From Epilithonimonas zeae (GTDB lineage Bacteria; Bacteroidota; Bacteroidia; Flavobacteriales; Weeksellaceae): a stretch of DNA of 64,000 nucleotides. The DNA is taken from NCBI RefSeq assembly GCF_023278365.1, contig NZ_CP075338.1, forward strand, positions 496,001 to 560,000, in the 5' to 3' direction. This document shows, piece after piece, positions 17,086 through 25,349 of this stretch (positions are counted from its first letter, which is position 1; each line of letters starts with the position of its first letter). A program made the translations under genes and the position numbers. The notes under the pieces were generated by a model. That model worked only from the letters and a program-made list of their open reading frames with translations, did no database searches and was not told the origin of the DNA.

Positions 17086-17583
17086 ATGATTTACGAATTA
17101 TACCGCGAACAACAGCTCCATTGCAGTCTTGACGAAGCCTGGGAATTTTTTACTTCACCCAATAATTTACCATTAATTGCACCGCAGGAAATGGATTTTA
17201 CTGTTCTTACAGAAGTTAATAATGGTATTATTTATAACGGAATGCAAATTGATTACAGGTTGAAGCCTCTATTTGGAATTCCAATCCGCTGGAAGTCAGA
17301 AGTCCGATCGTTGGAAAATAAAAGATGTTTTGTTGATTACCAACTGGAAGGGCCTTACAAGATGTGGCATCATTATCACGAATTTGTACAGAACGAAAAA
17401 GGCGTATTGATGAAAGACCATTTAAAATATGAAATGAAGTATGGTTTCTTTGGGAAAATTGTCAATCATTTGATTGTTAGGGATAAATTGGAGTATATTT
17501 TTAATAACAGACGAACTGTTATAGAAGGATTATTTAATCAAAAATTCTCAGTTAATCAGGGGCTGGCGATTGTCAATTTGTAG
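17086..17583 (+). CDS. SRPBCC-family (START-like) protein
   Basis: A 165-residue cytoplasmic protein with the helix-grip fold of the SRPBCC superfamily. Recognisable segments are the start YELYREQQLHCSLDEAWEFFTSPNNLPLIAP, then QIDYRLKPLFGIPIRWKSEV, FVDYQLEGPYKMWHHYHEF, and MKDHLKYEMKYGFFGKIVNHLIVRDKLEYIF. The family binds lipids or other hydrophobic ligands; no catalytic residues are evident. In other bacteria proteins of this type often sit with SDR-DUF2867 proteins and photolyases in light- or stress-induced clusters. Here it is convergent with such an SDR-DUF2867 gene, which follows the LOV kinase. That context makes a light or oxidative-stress role plausible but unproven. Confidence 0.8.
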   Translation: MIYELYREQQLHCSLDEAWEFFTSPNNLPLIAPQEMDFTVLTEVNNGIIYNGMQIDYRLKPLFGIPIRWKSEVRSLENKRCFVDYQLEGPYKMWHHYHEFVQNEKGVLMKDHLKYEMKYGFFGKIVNHLIVRDKLEYIFNNRRTVIEGLFNQKFSVNQGLAIVNL

Positions 17584-17764
17584 AGTCTCGAAAAATCGAA
17601 CTATCATTGGGTTTATTACCAGAAAATATAGAAAGACAAATCATCAGAATAATGGACTGTAATATATACCAGGAGAAGTAAGTTAATATTACTGTTAATA
17701 TGACGTCAATAAGTGATGATGCATAATTAAAATTGAAATAGTAACAAAATAAGATTACTGAAAA

Positions 17765-19192
17765 TTATTTTTCATCAGCTAATTTTTTAATCATTCCTTT
17801 AAATATATAACCATGGAAAGGTAAAACAGCATACCAGTAAAGTCGTCCCCAAAGTCCAAGCGGTCTAAAGGTTGCTTCCTGTATCAAGATATCATTGATG
17901 ATTTTAAATTCCAGCCAGGCTTCACCAGGCAGCTTCATCTCCGCAAATAGAAGTAATTTTTTCTCTTCTCTGCTTGCGTATAAAACTCTCCAAAAATCCA
18001 GAGAATCACCAGCTCCCAAATTATTACTGTTCTTTCTCCCTCTCTTAAGTCCGACACCACCAAAAAGTTTATCAATACTTCCACGAAGGCTCCATAGAAA
18101 ATTGGCGTGGTACCAACCGTTCTTCCCTCCAATACCAAATATTTTGTCCAGTGTCTTTTTCTCATTTTTAATTCTTACAGATTGCCGATCTTTGAAAACG
18201 CCCATTTTTGGTACTTCTAGAAAGTTCCAGACATCTTTGGAATAACGGTAATTGCCAAAAGAATCATACCACGTTGACAAAACATCATTCTGTTCTATTT
18301 TATCAAAACTTAATCTCAAGCTTTCTCGGTAAGTGAGGAGCTGCAAACCTAGTTCTTCTGCCAGACTGTTTTTTTCTGCAACGACATTAATCTTCATACT
18401 ATCAACTAGATTTTTGGCTAATACATAAGATGTCGAAGTTATGAAGTAAAGCCAATAAGAAGATAATCTTGGACTGAGAACCGGCACCGAAATAATGGTT
18501 CTTTTAAGACCACGTTCATCTGCATAAATCTTTAGCATTTGTTTGTAAGATAGGACATCTGGTCCGGCAATGTCAAAATGCTTATTGTAAGTTGATTTTT
18601 TACCCATCACACCTATTAAAAATTCGATAACATTTCGGATGGCGATTGGCTGGCATAATGTTTTGAGCCATTTCGGAGCGACCATCAAAGGTAATTTCTC
18701 GACCAGATCTCTGATAATCTCAAATGATGCAGAACCAGAACCTATAATAATTCCAGCTCTTAGAACTGTAAGTGCATACGCATCAGACTTCAATTTATCT
18801 TCTACATCCTTTCGGGACTGCAGATGTTTTGATAAGTCTTTTTCATTAACAATACCTGTGAGATAAATGACTTGTTTACAATTGGTTTTTTCAACAGCCT
18901 TTGCAAAATTTCCGGCACTAATTTTTTCTGCCTTACTAAAGTCCGCATTAGATGACATGGAATGAATAAGATAAAATGCAATGTCGATGTCTTTCGGGAT
19001 GTTCTCCAAAGTAGAATCCTCATTAAAATCATTTTCGAGTACACTTATCTGATTTTTAAAGGTTTTGTATGGCGATAAATCAAAACGTTTTTTATCTCTT
19101 ACAGAACAAATCACACGATGCCCGTTATTAAGAAGTTGTATTAATAATCTCTTTCCGATGTATCCTGTAGCGCCTGTTAAAAAAATCGTCAT
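17765..19192 (-). CDS. SDR-family epimerase-like protein with DUF2867 domain
   Basis: A 475-residue cytoplasmic protein. The N-terminal extended-SDR Rossmann domain opens with FLTGATGYIGKRLL, followed by AFYLIHSMSS and VIYLTGIV. The typical SDR YxxxK motif is not evident, so it may bind NAD(P) without classic dehydrogenase chemistry. The C-terminal part (about 310-475) is DUF2867-like, with the ending RPLGLWGRLYWYAVLPFHGYIF. The family is found in light- and stress-inducible clusters and its substrate is unknown. The gene starts 21 bp after the response-regulator stop and is therefore the third gene of the LOV-kinase operon. No terminator is seen before the convergent SRPBCC gene. Confidence 0.85.
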   Translation of the reverse strand: MTIFLTGATGYIGKRLLIQLLNNGHRVICSVRDKKRFDLSPYKTFKNQISVLENDFNEDSTLENIPKDIDIAFYLIHSMSSNADFSKAEKISAGNFAKAVEKTNCKQVIYLTGIVNEKDLSKHLQSRKDVEDKLKSDAYALTVLRAGIIIGSGSASFEIIRDLVEKLPLMVAPKWLKTLCQPIAIRNVIEFLIGVMGKKSTYNKHFDIAGPDVLSYKQMLKIYADERGLKRTIISVPVLSPRLSSYWLYFITSTSYVLAKNLVDSMKINVVAEKNSLAEELGLQLLTYRESLRLSFDKIEQNDVLSTWYDSFGNYRYSKDVWNFLEVPKMGVFKDRQSVRIKNEKKTLDKIFGIGGKNGWYHANFLWSLRGSIDKLFGGVGLKRGRKNSNNLGAGDSLDFWRVLYASREEKKLLLFAEMKLPGEAWLEFKIINDILIQEATFRPLGLWGRLYWYAVLPFHGYIFKGMIKKLADEK

Positions 19193-19213
19193 AAATATTT
19201 ATTATGCTTTAGG

Positions 19214-19582
19214 TTAATTAATAACTTCCTCAACCACACTTGCCAGCTGTACCATATCAAATGGTTTTGAAAGAAAAGCATTGGCATTGGCTCGTTCAGC
19301 AATTTCAGCACCGTCCATACTGGCTGAAAAAATGATAACAGGTAAGTCATTAAAATCTGAACTTGACCTTAAAGATTTTAAAATTTGTTCTCCCGAGATA
19401 ATTGGCATCCATAGATCCAACAATAAGAGATCAGGACGGCTATTTTGCAGTTTTTCCTGCAACGTTGTACTGTCAATTACTTTGATAACATGATAACCTT
19501 CGATCTCAAGCATCAATTCAACAACATCCAAAATTCCTTGGTCATCGTCGCAGACCATTATTACTTTATTCTTCATTATCAT
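19214..19582 (-). CDS. Single-domain response regulator
   Basis: A 122-residue receiver domain with no output domain. The acidic pair lies in VCDDDQG (residues 12-14). The phospho-acceptor Asp56 is in LLLLDLWMP, the conserved Ser in IIFSAS (about 86), and Lys106 in LSKPFD. Such stand-alone receivers act through protein-protein contacts or as phosphate sinks; the Caulobacter LovK-LovR pair is the closest known parallel in layout. Its start overlaps the end of the LOV kinase gene by 17 bp (or 11 bp if the second Met is used), a sign of translational coupling, so the kinase is its likely partner. Confidence 0.9.
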   Translation of the reverse strand: MIMKNKVIMVCDDDQGILDVVELMLEIEGYHVIKVIDSTTLQEKLQNSRPDLLLLDLWMPIISGEQILKSLRSSSDFNDLPVIIFSASMDGAEIAERANANAFLSKPFDMVQLASVVEEVIN

Positions 19583-21116
19583 ATATTTTCATAATTGGCA
19601 GAGTGAAATTAAAAGTTGCGCCGCTGCCTTCTTCGCTCTCAACCCATAATGTACCGTCGTGTGCCGTAATAATCTGCTGACAGATGTACAAGCCTATTCC
19701 TAACCCTGCAAACTTTTGCTGGATATCCTTTGCACGATAAAAACGGGCAAATATTTTTGCTTGATCACTATGATTGATTCCAATACCATAATCTGTAACT
19801 GATACTTTTACATAATTTGATACTTTGTCCGACTGTACATCAATCACCTTATCTTCAGGCGAATATTTGATAGCATTAGACAAAAGATTGTTAATGACTT
19901 GAGTAATCTGTAAATCATCGCCAAGAATAACCGCATTGGTTTTTCCCCTGAGATTGATCTGATGATTGGAACCGGCATAATTAAAATTGCTGACCGCATC
20001 ATTTAATAATTTATCAATTTCAAAAGGTTCTTTGTGCAATTCTATATGACCAGACTGAATTTTAGAGGTGTCCAGAAGCTGATTAATCAAAAGATTAAGT
20101 CGGTCTGTCTGGTTTGCAATCTTATCTAAAATGGTGTTAAATTTCTCCGAAGAATTTTCAGGCTTTATACGCTGTAAAACTTGTATCAGACCTTTGATGC
20201 TGGTTAATGGCGTTTTTAATTCGTGACTCGCCACCGATAAAAAATCATCCTTTCTCTGTTCAATCTCTTTTTGGTCTGTGATATCTTCAATCGCTATCAG
20301 TATTCGGTCTTTGAACTGACCTTCGAACTCAACACGGTAAGCGTTGACCAGCATTACTTTTCTACCGATATATGGAAAATCGTGCGATACTTCAAAATCA
20401 ATAACAGGATTGTTGGTTGGAAGAATTTTGGTCAATAATTGTTTTAAAGCTTCTATATCCCATTGATGATTTCCTAGTTCAAATAATATTTTACCAACTG
20501 TATTAGCTTCTGTTACTTTAAAAGATGAAAGAAAGTGTTTGTTGGCACTCAGAACACGATAGTTAGAATCCAAAACCAACAGACTTTCACGTACCGTCTG
20601 AATAATACTGGAAAGAAACGCTTCGCTGTCCTGCAGCTCTTTTGTTCTTGCCACTATTTTTTCTTCAGTGGATGCTTTTTCTTCTATAAGCTCTATTTCA
20701 GCATTCTTGCGCTCCGAGATATCATTTTGTACACCAATGAAGTGCGTGATTTCTCCGGCATTGTTTTTTACTGGTGAAACAAATAATTCGTTCCAGAACA
20801 AGGTACCATCTTTTTTGTAATTTCTGATTTCTACTCTGCATTCGTAACCATTTTCGATCGCTTCTTTAAGCTGTTGTCTCTGTGGTTGCGAGCGATCCTG
20901 AGCTTGTAGAAACCGGCAGTTGTGACCTATTATTTCGTTATGGCTGTAGCCTGTAATATTTTCGAAGGCTTTATTACAATAGATGATAGGATTGTCTGGA
21001 ATACCATTATCCGTAATAATAATTCCGGAATTAGAAGAATTAAGTGCCTGTAAGTAGATTTCATAATCCAGGCTTTCATTTCGGCTAATATGATTTGATT
21101 GGTTCACAGTTTTCAA
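19566..21116 (-). CDS. LOV-domain (blue-light) sensor histidine kinase
   Basis: A 516-residue soluble kinase. The N-terminal PAS domain is a LOV domain: GHNCRFLQ at residues 64-71 holds the adduct-forming Cys67, and RNYKKDGTLFWNELFVSPV with FIGVQNDISERK completes the flavin pocket. A coiled linker (about 138-162) leads into a second PAS domain (about 165-285). HisKA follows with SVASHELKTPL and phospho-acceptor His298. The HATPase domain has NNLLSNAIKYS, DYGIGI and GLGIGLYICQQ. LOV proteins bind FMN and form a cysteinyl adduct in blue light. It heads an operon with a single-domain receiver and an SDR-DUF2867 gene, so the light signal probably feeds that receiver. An exact -7 box lies about 142 bp upstream. 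Confidence 0.92.
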   Translation of the reverse strand: MKTVNQSNHISRNESLDYEIYLQALNSSNSGIIITDNGIPDNPIIYCNKAFENITGYSHNEIIGHNCRFLQAQDRSQPQRQQLKEAIENGYECRVEIRNYKKDGTLFWNELFVSPVKNNAGEITHFIGVQNDISERKNAEIELIEEKASTEEKIVARTKELQDSEAFLSSIIQTVRESLLVLDSNYRVLSANKHFLSSFKVTEANTVGKILFELGNHQWDIEALKQLLTKILPTNNPVIDFEVSHDFPYIGRKVMLVNAYRVEFEGQFKDRILIAIEDITDQKEIEQRKDDFLSVASHELKTPLTSIKGLIQVLQRIKPENSSEKFNTILDKIANQTDRLNLLINQLLDTSKIQSGHIELHKEPFEIDKLLNDAVSNFNYAGSNHQINLRGKTNAVILGDDLQITQVINNLLSNAIKYSPEDKVIDVQSDKVSNYVKVSVTDYGIGINHSDQAKIFARFYRAKDIQQKFAGLGIGLYICQQIITAHDGTLWVESEEGSGATFNFTLPIMKIYDNEE

Positions 21117-21170
21117 TTTTATGATGATTTATTATAAATTGAATTAAAACTTCAATACTGAATTTTATAA

Positions 21171-21265
21171 TTAGATTGGTCTAATCTAAAATCATGCCTA
21201 GAAATTTTTTTGACTGTTATATTGTATCAAATTAACAGAACACTATGAATTATCAAACAAAAGTA
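21171..21265 (-). promoter_or_regulatory. Promoter and leader inverted repeat of the LOV kinase operon
   Basis: Read leftward, TACTTTTG at 21265-21258 fits TAnnTTTG exactly. Downstream in the leader lies the inverted repeat TTAGATT-GGTCT-AATCTAA (21171-21189). It could be an operator or a leader hairpin. No clear -33 box was found. Confidence 0.4.
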
Positions 21266-21317
21266 TCTTATGTTAAAATAACTTTGTGGGATTACTAATA
21301 AAACTGTGACATTATAT

Positions 21318-21342
21318 AAAAAGAAAGACTGCATTGCAGTCT
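21318..21342 (-). terminator. Leftward terminator of the 116-residue gene
   Basis: AGACTG/CAGTCT stem around CATTG, followed on the minus strand by TTTCTTTTT. It lies about 155 bp past the stop of the gene at 21499. Confidence 0.6.
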
Positions 21343-21498
21343 CATTAAAAATTTTCAAGTAAATATATTTGTGTAGATCAGATCATAAAGTAGAGTAACA
21401 AATAAAATTGTTATATTATAATTAAACTAAATTATAATTTGTTCTGATACCGTATTAGTAACAAATCATTTACATTGTATGCAACAACTTAATCATAA

Positions 21499-21849
21499 TT
21501 AAAGCTGATAATGACCAACCATTCTGCTCAGAATAAAGTTGATAAAGTCATCATCTATTTTCTTTCGATCAACCAGCTTGTTTCGGTACTCATAGGATGT
21601 TAAAGCTCTTGCCAACTGACCATAGGCTTGATAATCTGATTCTTTAAGTTTTATTCTTCCGGCGCCATCTTTAGTATTGATAATCTCGTCCTCCATCGTT
21701 CTGAGTTTAATAACAATATGATAGAATTTGGATGTAGTCTTTCCACTATATCTCTCAATAATATTGATCTTAAACGCGTTAAAATATATCGTTTTAAAGC
21801 CGAGATTTGATCCGCTTTCAGGCTTAGTGATTTCTAATGTAAATTTCAT
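21499..21849 (-). CDS. Hypothetical protein, 116 residues
   Basis: I do not recognise the family. The protein begins MKFTLEITKPES, is rich in lysine and charged residues, has no signal peptide or membrane segment, and ends in FILSRMVGHYQL. An exact -7 box (TATATTTG, leftward, 21868-21861) lies only 12 bp before the ATG, and a terminator lies downstream at 21318, so it looks like a genuine monocistronic gene. An Fnr/Crp-like palindrome sits at 21956, about 107 bp upstream. It may be a small stress-induced protein (inference from context only). Confidence 0.65.
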   Translation of the reverse strand: MKFTLEITKPESGSNLGFKTIYFNAFKINIIERYSGKTTSKFYHIVIKLRTMEDEIINTKDGAGRIKLKESDYQAYGQLARALTSYEYRNKLVDRKKIDDDFINFILSRMVGHYQL

Positions 21850-21860
21850 AACTGATGTTG

Positions 21861-21868
21861 CAAATATA
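21861..21868 (-). promoter_or_regulatory. -7 box of the 116-residue gene
   Basis: Leftward TATATTTG, an exact TAnnTTTG match, 12 bp before the ATG. The implied leader is very short. Confidence 0.45.
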
Positions 21869-21955
21869 GATAATGAATATCAAAAATTCATACCATAAGG
21901 CAGAATAAAAATGAAATTTAAAATTAATTTTTAACTGTTAAATATTTTTTATTAA

Positions 21956-21973
21956 TTATGATTTGAATCATAA
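21956..21973. promoter_or_regulatory. Perfect Fnr/Crp-like palindrome
   Basis: TTATGATT-TG-AATCATAA, an 18-bp site with perfect 8-bp arms. It is the best of four copies in 11 kb. The inner TGAT-N4-ATCA matches the Fnr-type half-site layout. The nearest gene starts at 21849 (leftward). Confidence 0.55.
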
Positions 21974-22109
21974 ACTTGTATAAATTCAATGATTATGTTA
22001 TTCATTTTTCTATTAAAATAGTATTGAATAAAGGGTTTCTTATTACAAACCAAATATAAAATTTATATACTAATCATAACCTATTATATTTACAACCATA
22101 TTTTTTTTA

Positions 22110-23579
22110 TTATCTCGCTGTAAGATTAAGTGAAACTGTTTGCATATTACCGCTACCTTCATAACGCTCAGCCCAGATTTCAATATAATCATCTTTTTTC
22201 AGCTGGACCGTTCCAATAATTGGCAAAGCCAATATCCCTGACGTTGTAAAAAGGCCAGACGTTCCTCTGCCATAAACTTTTGTCTCTGTTATGACCACAC
22301 CATTTTTAGCAATATATAAAATTATCGTCAGATCGCTATTACCTTGGTAGGAGACGGAACCTGCCACCTGAAAATACCTTGTTTTGTTACCTCTATAGGT
22401 GATGATGTTATCACCATCTCTTGTAAAGCGGAATAAGTTGTTAGATGTTGTAGTTCCTGTGATTTTTTTACGTCCTGCAGTACCTGTAGTTGTAAAGGAA
22501 GTCGTAAAGCCAGTACCTACCGCAGCAGATAAATTGATATCACCCGTAGCAGCGTCATCACTTTCACGGGGCGTTCCAGGGGCATCTACTGTCCAGGCAT
22601 TGCTAAAATAATATCCGGGGTATGCTCCTGTTGTATAGCCTTTAATCATTCCTGATGACGCTGAAGTTGTTCCCGAAAAAACAGTTCCCTGCAAAATGCC
22701 TGTTCCAACATTTAACGTGTTGCTGCTGACGTCCAGAGCAATGTCACTTCCGTTAACCGTACTGAAACCACTAGCTTTCTGTATATGACCAAAAGTTCCT
22801 GTAAAAGTTTCAAAAGTACCATTATTGCTGTCTTGCCACGCCTGTGTATTGAGTAATAGGTTTCCAATATTTGAGTAGGTAATCCCATTCGCATTATTAA
22901 TAAAGTTGACTATATTGCCAAAATATAAACCATATCCGGAAATGTTTCCGACGCTTGTGCCAGTGTTCTGAACAATAGTGTTCTGAACCAGAAGTGATGT
23001 ATTGGATGTAGCACCAGGACCTGTCAAATCAAAAGCTCTAGCGCCTGTTATTGTGATATTTCTGATACTGCCACCCGTATTACCTCTGAACACTGTGCCT
23101 CCAGGAAAAGAAAGCACATCCTCATTGGCATCAAGACCGGAAACATAAGCATCATTAAGGTTAATTGGAAAAGCTAAAGCAATGGTACCGTTAATTTCAT
23201 AATACTTATTGCTGTCCAAAAGGTAGCTGCTACCGCCTCCAGCTGCCAGTTCGGGTGCAAGATCAGCTGCTGATTTGACAATCTTAAAATTATCTCTTCT
23301 GCTGCTGAGGTCATTTGCCAGTTTAAGCCAAGAAGTGGTAGATGTATTGTAATAAAAAAAAGCTTTTTCTGTGGTGTCAAAAACCAATAGACTTTCTGCA
23401 GGACTACTTATTGTATTGCGTTGCAAGGTAGTCATTCTTGGAATCAAAATACCTCTCAAAGCATTTCCTGACTGAATTTCCAATGCTGCAGAAGGATGCG
23501 GATTGGAAGTATTGATACCGACTTGCGCGAAGGTAAATGTCACTGACAAAAGTAGAATGAAAGAAGTAAATAATCGCAT
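22110..23579 (-). CDS. Exported surface protein with Flavobacterial QVGINT N-terminus
   Basis: The product is 489 residues from the ATG at 23579, chosen because it starts the signal peptide MRLFTSFILLLSVTFTFAQ; an in-frame extension of 15 residues upstream is unlikely. The mature part opens with VGINTSNPHPSAALEIQS and PRMTTLQRNTISSPAESLLVFDTTEKAFFYY. This N-terminal module is shared by many Flavobacterial surface proteins. The middle is glycine/asparagine/threonine-rich with beta-helix-like short strands. The C-terminal part (GRKKITGTTTSNNLFRFTRDG ... DDYIEIWAERYEGSGNMQTVSLNLTAR) looks like a compact C1q/TNF-like or phage-tail-like beta domain. No T9SS domain is seen. Its function is unknown; adhesion or surface coating is plausible. 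An Fnr/Crp-like palindrome lies about 120 bp upstream. Confidence 0.8.
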   Translation of the reverse strand: MRLFTSFILLLSVTFTFAQVGINTSNPHPSAALEIQSGNALRGILIPRMTTLQRNTISSPAESLLVFDTTEKAFFYYNTSTTSWLKLANDLSSRRDNFKIVKSAADLAPELAAGGGSSYLLDSNKYYEINGTIALAFPINLNDAYVSGLDANEDVLSFPGGTVFRGNTGGSIRNITITGARAFDLTGPGATSNTSLLVQNTIVQNTGTSVGNISGYGLYFGNIVNFINNANGITYSNIGNLLLNTQAWQDSNNGTFETFTGTFGHIQKASGFSTVNGSDIALDVSSNTLNVGTGILQGTVFSGTTSASSGMIKGYTTGAYPGYYFSNAWTVDAPGTPRESDDAATGDINLSAAVGTGFTTSFTTTGTAGRKKITGTTTSNNLFRFTRDGDNIITYRGNKTRYFQVAGSVSYQGNSDLTIILYIAKNGVVITETKVYGRGTSGLFTTSGILALPIIGTVQLKKDDYIEIWAERYEGSGNMQTVSLNLTAR

Positions 23580-23909
23580 AATCAATGAGAAAAAAATTAG
23601 AATAATAATATTGTTACAAAACACTATTTGAATTTCAAATATATTGTGTGATGAATAGGAATTAAATTTTTATAAAATTAAATCTATGATTATTAATGGA
23701 TTATGATTTGAGTCATATGCATTACATTTCAAATACTGACACCTATATTTAAAGCTGATAATAAACTGTAGTTTACCTAAAACTAGGAAGTCAAGTTTTA
23801 GAGCTTATTCAAAAAAGAATTTTATTAAGCTAATCATTCATCACAAACAAGAATGAAAATAACAATTGGTAGTTCGTATATTTGAAGAAAGAATGCAGTT
23901 GTACAATTT
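23580..23909. other. Divergent intergenic region
   Basis: 330 bp between the surface protein (leftward) and the HAD gene (rightward). It holds one Fnr/Crp-like palindrome at 23701-23718 and a -7-like TATATTTA at 23744. I see nothing else. Confidence 0.4.
23701..23718. promoter_or_regulatory. Fnr/Crp-like palindrome
   Basis: TTATGATT-TG-AGTCATAT, with the left arm identical to that of the 21956 site. It lies between the divergent surface-protein and HAD genes and could serve either. Confidence 0.45.
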
Positions 23910-24713
23910 ATGAATACAGATAAAAAAAACAATACGATCAAAGCTGTCTTTTTTGATATAGACGGCACTTTATTCAGTTTAAAAAGCAAAACAATCCCAG
24001 AGTCAACACAGAAAGCTATAAAGAAACTTCGAGAGCAAGATATCAAGGTTATCGTAGCAACTGGACGTTCTATTAATGATCTTGATCATGTTAAAGCCAT
24101 TGAGTTTGACGGTTTCCTAACATTTAATGGAGGTTACTGTATGACTGTTGATGGCAAGGTTATGTCCAAACAGGCAATTCACCCGGAAGATATCCAAAAT
24201 CTGATTAATTATTCGGAACAAACCAATGTGGGTTTCTCCCTGATGTATGAAGATAAAGTACAGATCAGCCATGCAGCGCCCAAAGTTTTGGAGCTTTATA
24301 CAAATCTCAACCTTAAGATACCGCCACTGTATGATAAGAACAATGCTGATATAGATGATGTATTGCAAGTGAATGTTTTTATTGATCCTCAAGATGAAGA
24401 AACTTTTATGGAGAAAGTAATGCCCAATTCCTTATCATCTAGATGGACAGATTTGTTCGCCGATGTCAATCCAGGAGGCATAAGTAAGCAGAAAGGTGTT
24501 AAAAACTTCTGTGACCATTTCAATATTGATATCTCTCAAACGATGGCATTCGGTGATGGAGGCAACGATATTTCTATGCTGAAATATGTCAAAATTGGAG
24601 TTGCAATGGGCAATGCCAGTGAGAATGTGAAGCAGGCAGCCGATTATGTAACTGATGATGTTGACAACAACGGTGTTGAAAAAGCTCTGAAATATTTTGG
24701 ACTTTTAGACTAG
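23910..24713 (+). CDS. Cof-type HAD-superfamily phosphatase
   Basis: A 267-residue cytoplasmic hydrolase of HAD subfamily IIB. Motif I is FFDIDGTLF with nucleophile Asp and acid/base Asp. Motif II is VIVATGR, motif III contains the Lys of SKQKGVKNF, and motif IV is FGDGGNDISML. The C2-type cap lies between about residues 85 and 195. Enzymes of this class dephosphorylate sugar phosphates, FMN or related small molecules; the specific substrate is not shown. It is divergent from the surface protein at 22110 and is followed 84 bp later by a small gene in the same direction. Confidence 0.9.
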   Translation: MNTDKKNNTIKAVFFDIDGTLFSLKSKTIPESTQKAIKKLREQDIKVIVATGRSINDLDHVKAIEFDGFLTFNGGYCMTVDGKVMSKQAIHPEDIQNLINYSEQTNVGFSLMYEDKVQISHAAPKVLELYTNLNLKIPPLYDKNNADIDDVLQVNVFIDPQDEETFMEKVMPNSLSSRWTDLFADVNPGGISKQKGVKNFCDHFNIDISQTMAFGDGGNDISMLKYVKIGVAMGNASENVKQAADYVTDDVDNNGVEKALKYFGLLD

Positions 24714-24797
24714 CAACTAACTAAGATCATCAGACAAAAACCATTCAAAATAATTGAATAATTATTGATAGGCATAGAACTTGTTAAGCAAGTGGCT

Positions 24798-25187
24798 ATG
24801 AAAGCTAAAGAATTAAGAATAGGAAATCTGGTTTCCAATATGACTACAGGAAACAATGAACAAGTGGATATCAATATTATCCAAAGTATAATGAATGGCA
24901 GTACCGATTATAAACCGGTTGAGCTGAATGACGAATGGTTTAAAAAGTTTGGTTTTTCCAAAGAACATTTTGGTTACTATTATGAAAATATATATGAATT
25001 CTCAGTGCTGACTTCCCGGAACAATGCTTATATAGTACGCTGGGGAAACCAGGTCTTGGCTGGTGCAGAACCTATTCGCTATGTTCACGAACTACAGAAT
25101 ATATTCTTCGCATTAAAAGGTTCAGATCTTCCCACAAAAAGACCATATAAAAATATAGTAAGCCAGGCTTTATCTAGTTTTGCTTAG
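24798..25187 (+). CDS. Small phage-type protein of unknown function
   Basis: A 129-residue protein starting MKAKELRIGNLVSN. The pattern LRIGNLV ... ELNDEWFKKFGF ... RYVHELQNIFFALKG recurs in many small proteins of Bacteroidota prophages and mobile regions (from memory of the family). No function is known. The ATG at 24798 is preferred over the TTG at 24765 because the conserved part begins there. No other phage genes lie nearby, so it is probably a domesticated remnant. A perfect terminator follows at 25221. Confidence 0.7.
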   Translation: MKAKELRIGNLVSNMTTGNNEQVDINIIQSIMNGSTDYKPVELNDEWFKKFGFSKEHFGYYYENIYEFSVLTSRNNAYIVRWGNQVLAGAEPIRYVHELQNIFFALKGSDLPTKRPYKNIVSQALSSFA

Positions 25188-25220
25188 GTTACGATTTTAT
25201 TAAAAGATTCTCAATAATTA

Positions 25221-25250
25221 AAACGTCATTAGTACTAATGACGTTTTTTT
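25221..25250 (+). terminator. Terminator after the phage-type gene
   Basis: A 24-bp perfect palindrome with core CATTAGTACTAATG, followed by a T-run. Confidence 0.85.
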
Positions 25251-25276
25251 AGTGGCGCCTTTGCAATCAATATTCA

Positions 25277-25311
25277 AAAAGGGATAAAACTAATATAATT
25301 TTATCCCTTTT
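25277..25311 (-). terminator. Leftward terminator of the PA2169-family gene
   Basis: AAAAGGGATAAAA/TTTTATCCCTTTT arms (13 bp) with a 9-nt loop. On the minus strand the stem ends in a T-run. It lies 39 bp past the stop at 25350. Confidence 0.8.
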
Positions 25312-25349
25312 GACTTCTTATAATGTTGTGAAAAAATACTTTTTTGTTA

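Larger units (their letters stand above)
21117..21498. other. Intergenic region upstream of the LOV kinase
   Basis: These 382 bp hold the LOV-operon promoter and inverted repeat (21171-21265) and a leftward terminator (21318-21342). No convincing gene was seen on either strand. Confidence 0.5.

Noticed and set aside
17765..19192. SDR-DUF2867 protein as an ordinary sugar-nucleotide epimerase
   Set aside because: The typical YxxxK catalytic pair is not evident and the C-terminal half is DUF2867-like, so epimerase activity is not supported.
24798..25187. Phage-type small protein as evidence of a prophage
   Set aside because: No integrase, terminase, capsid or attachment-site repeats are nearby; neighbours are ordinary chromosomal genes.
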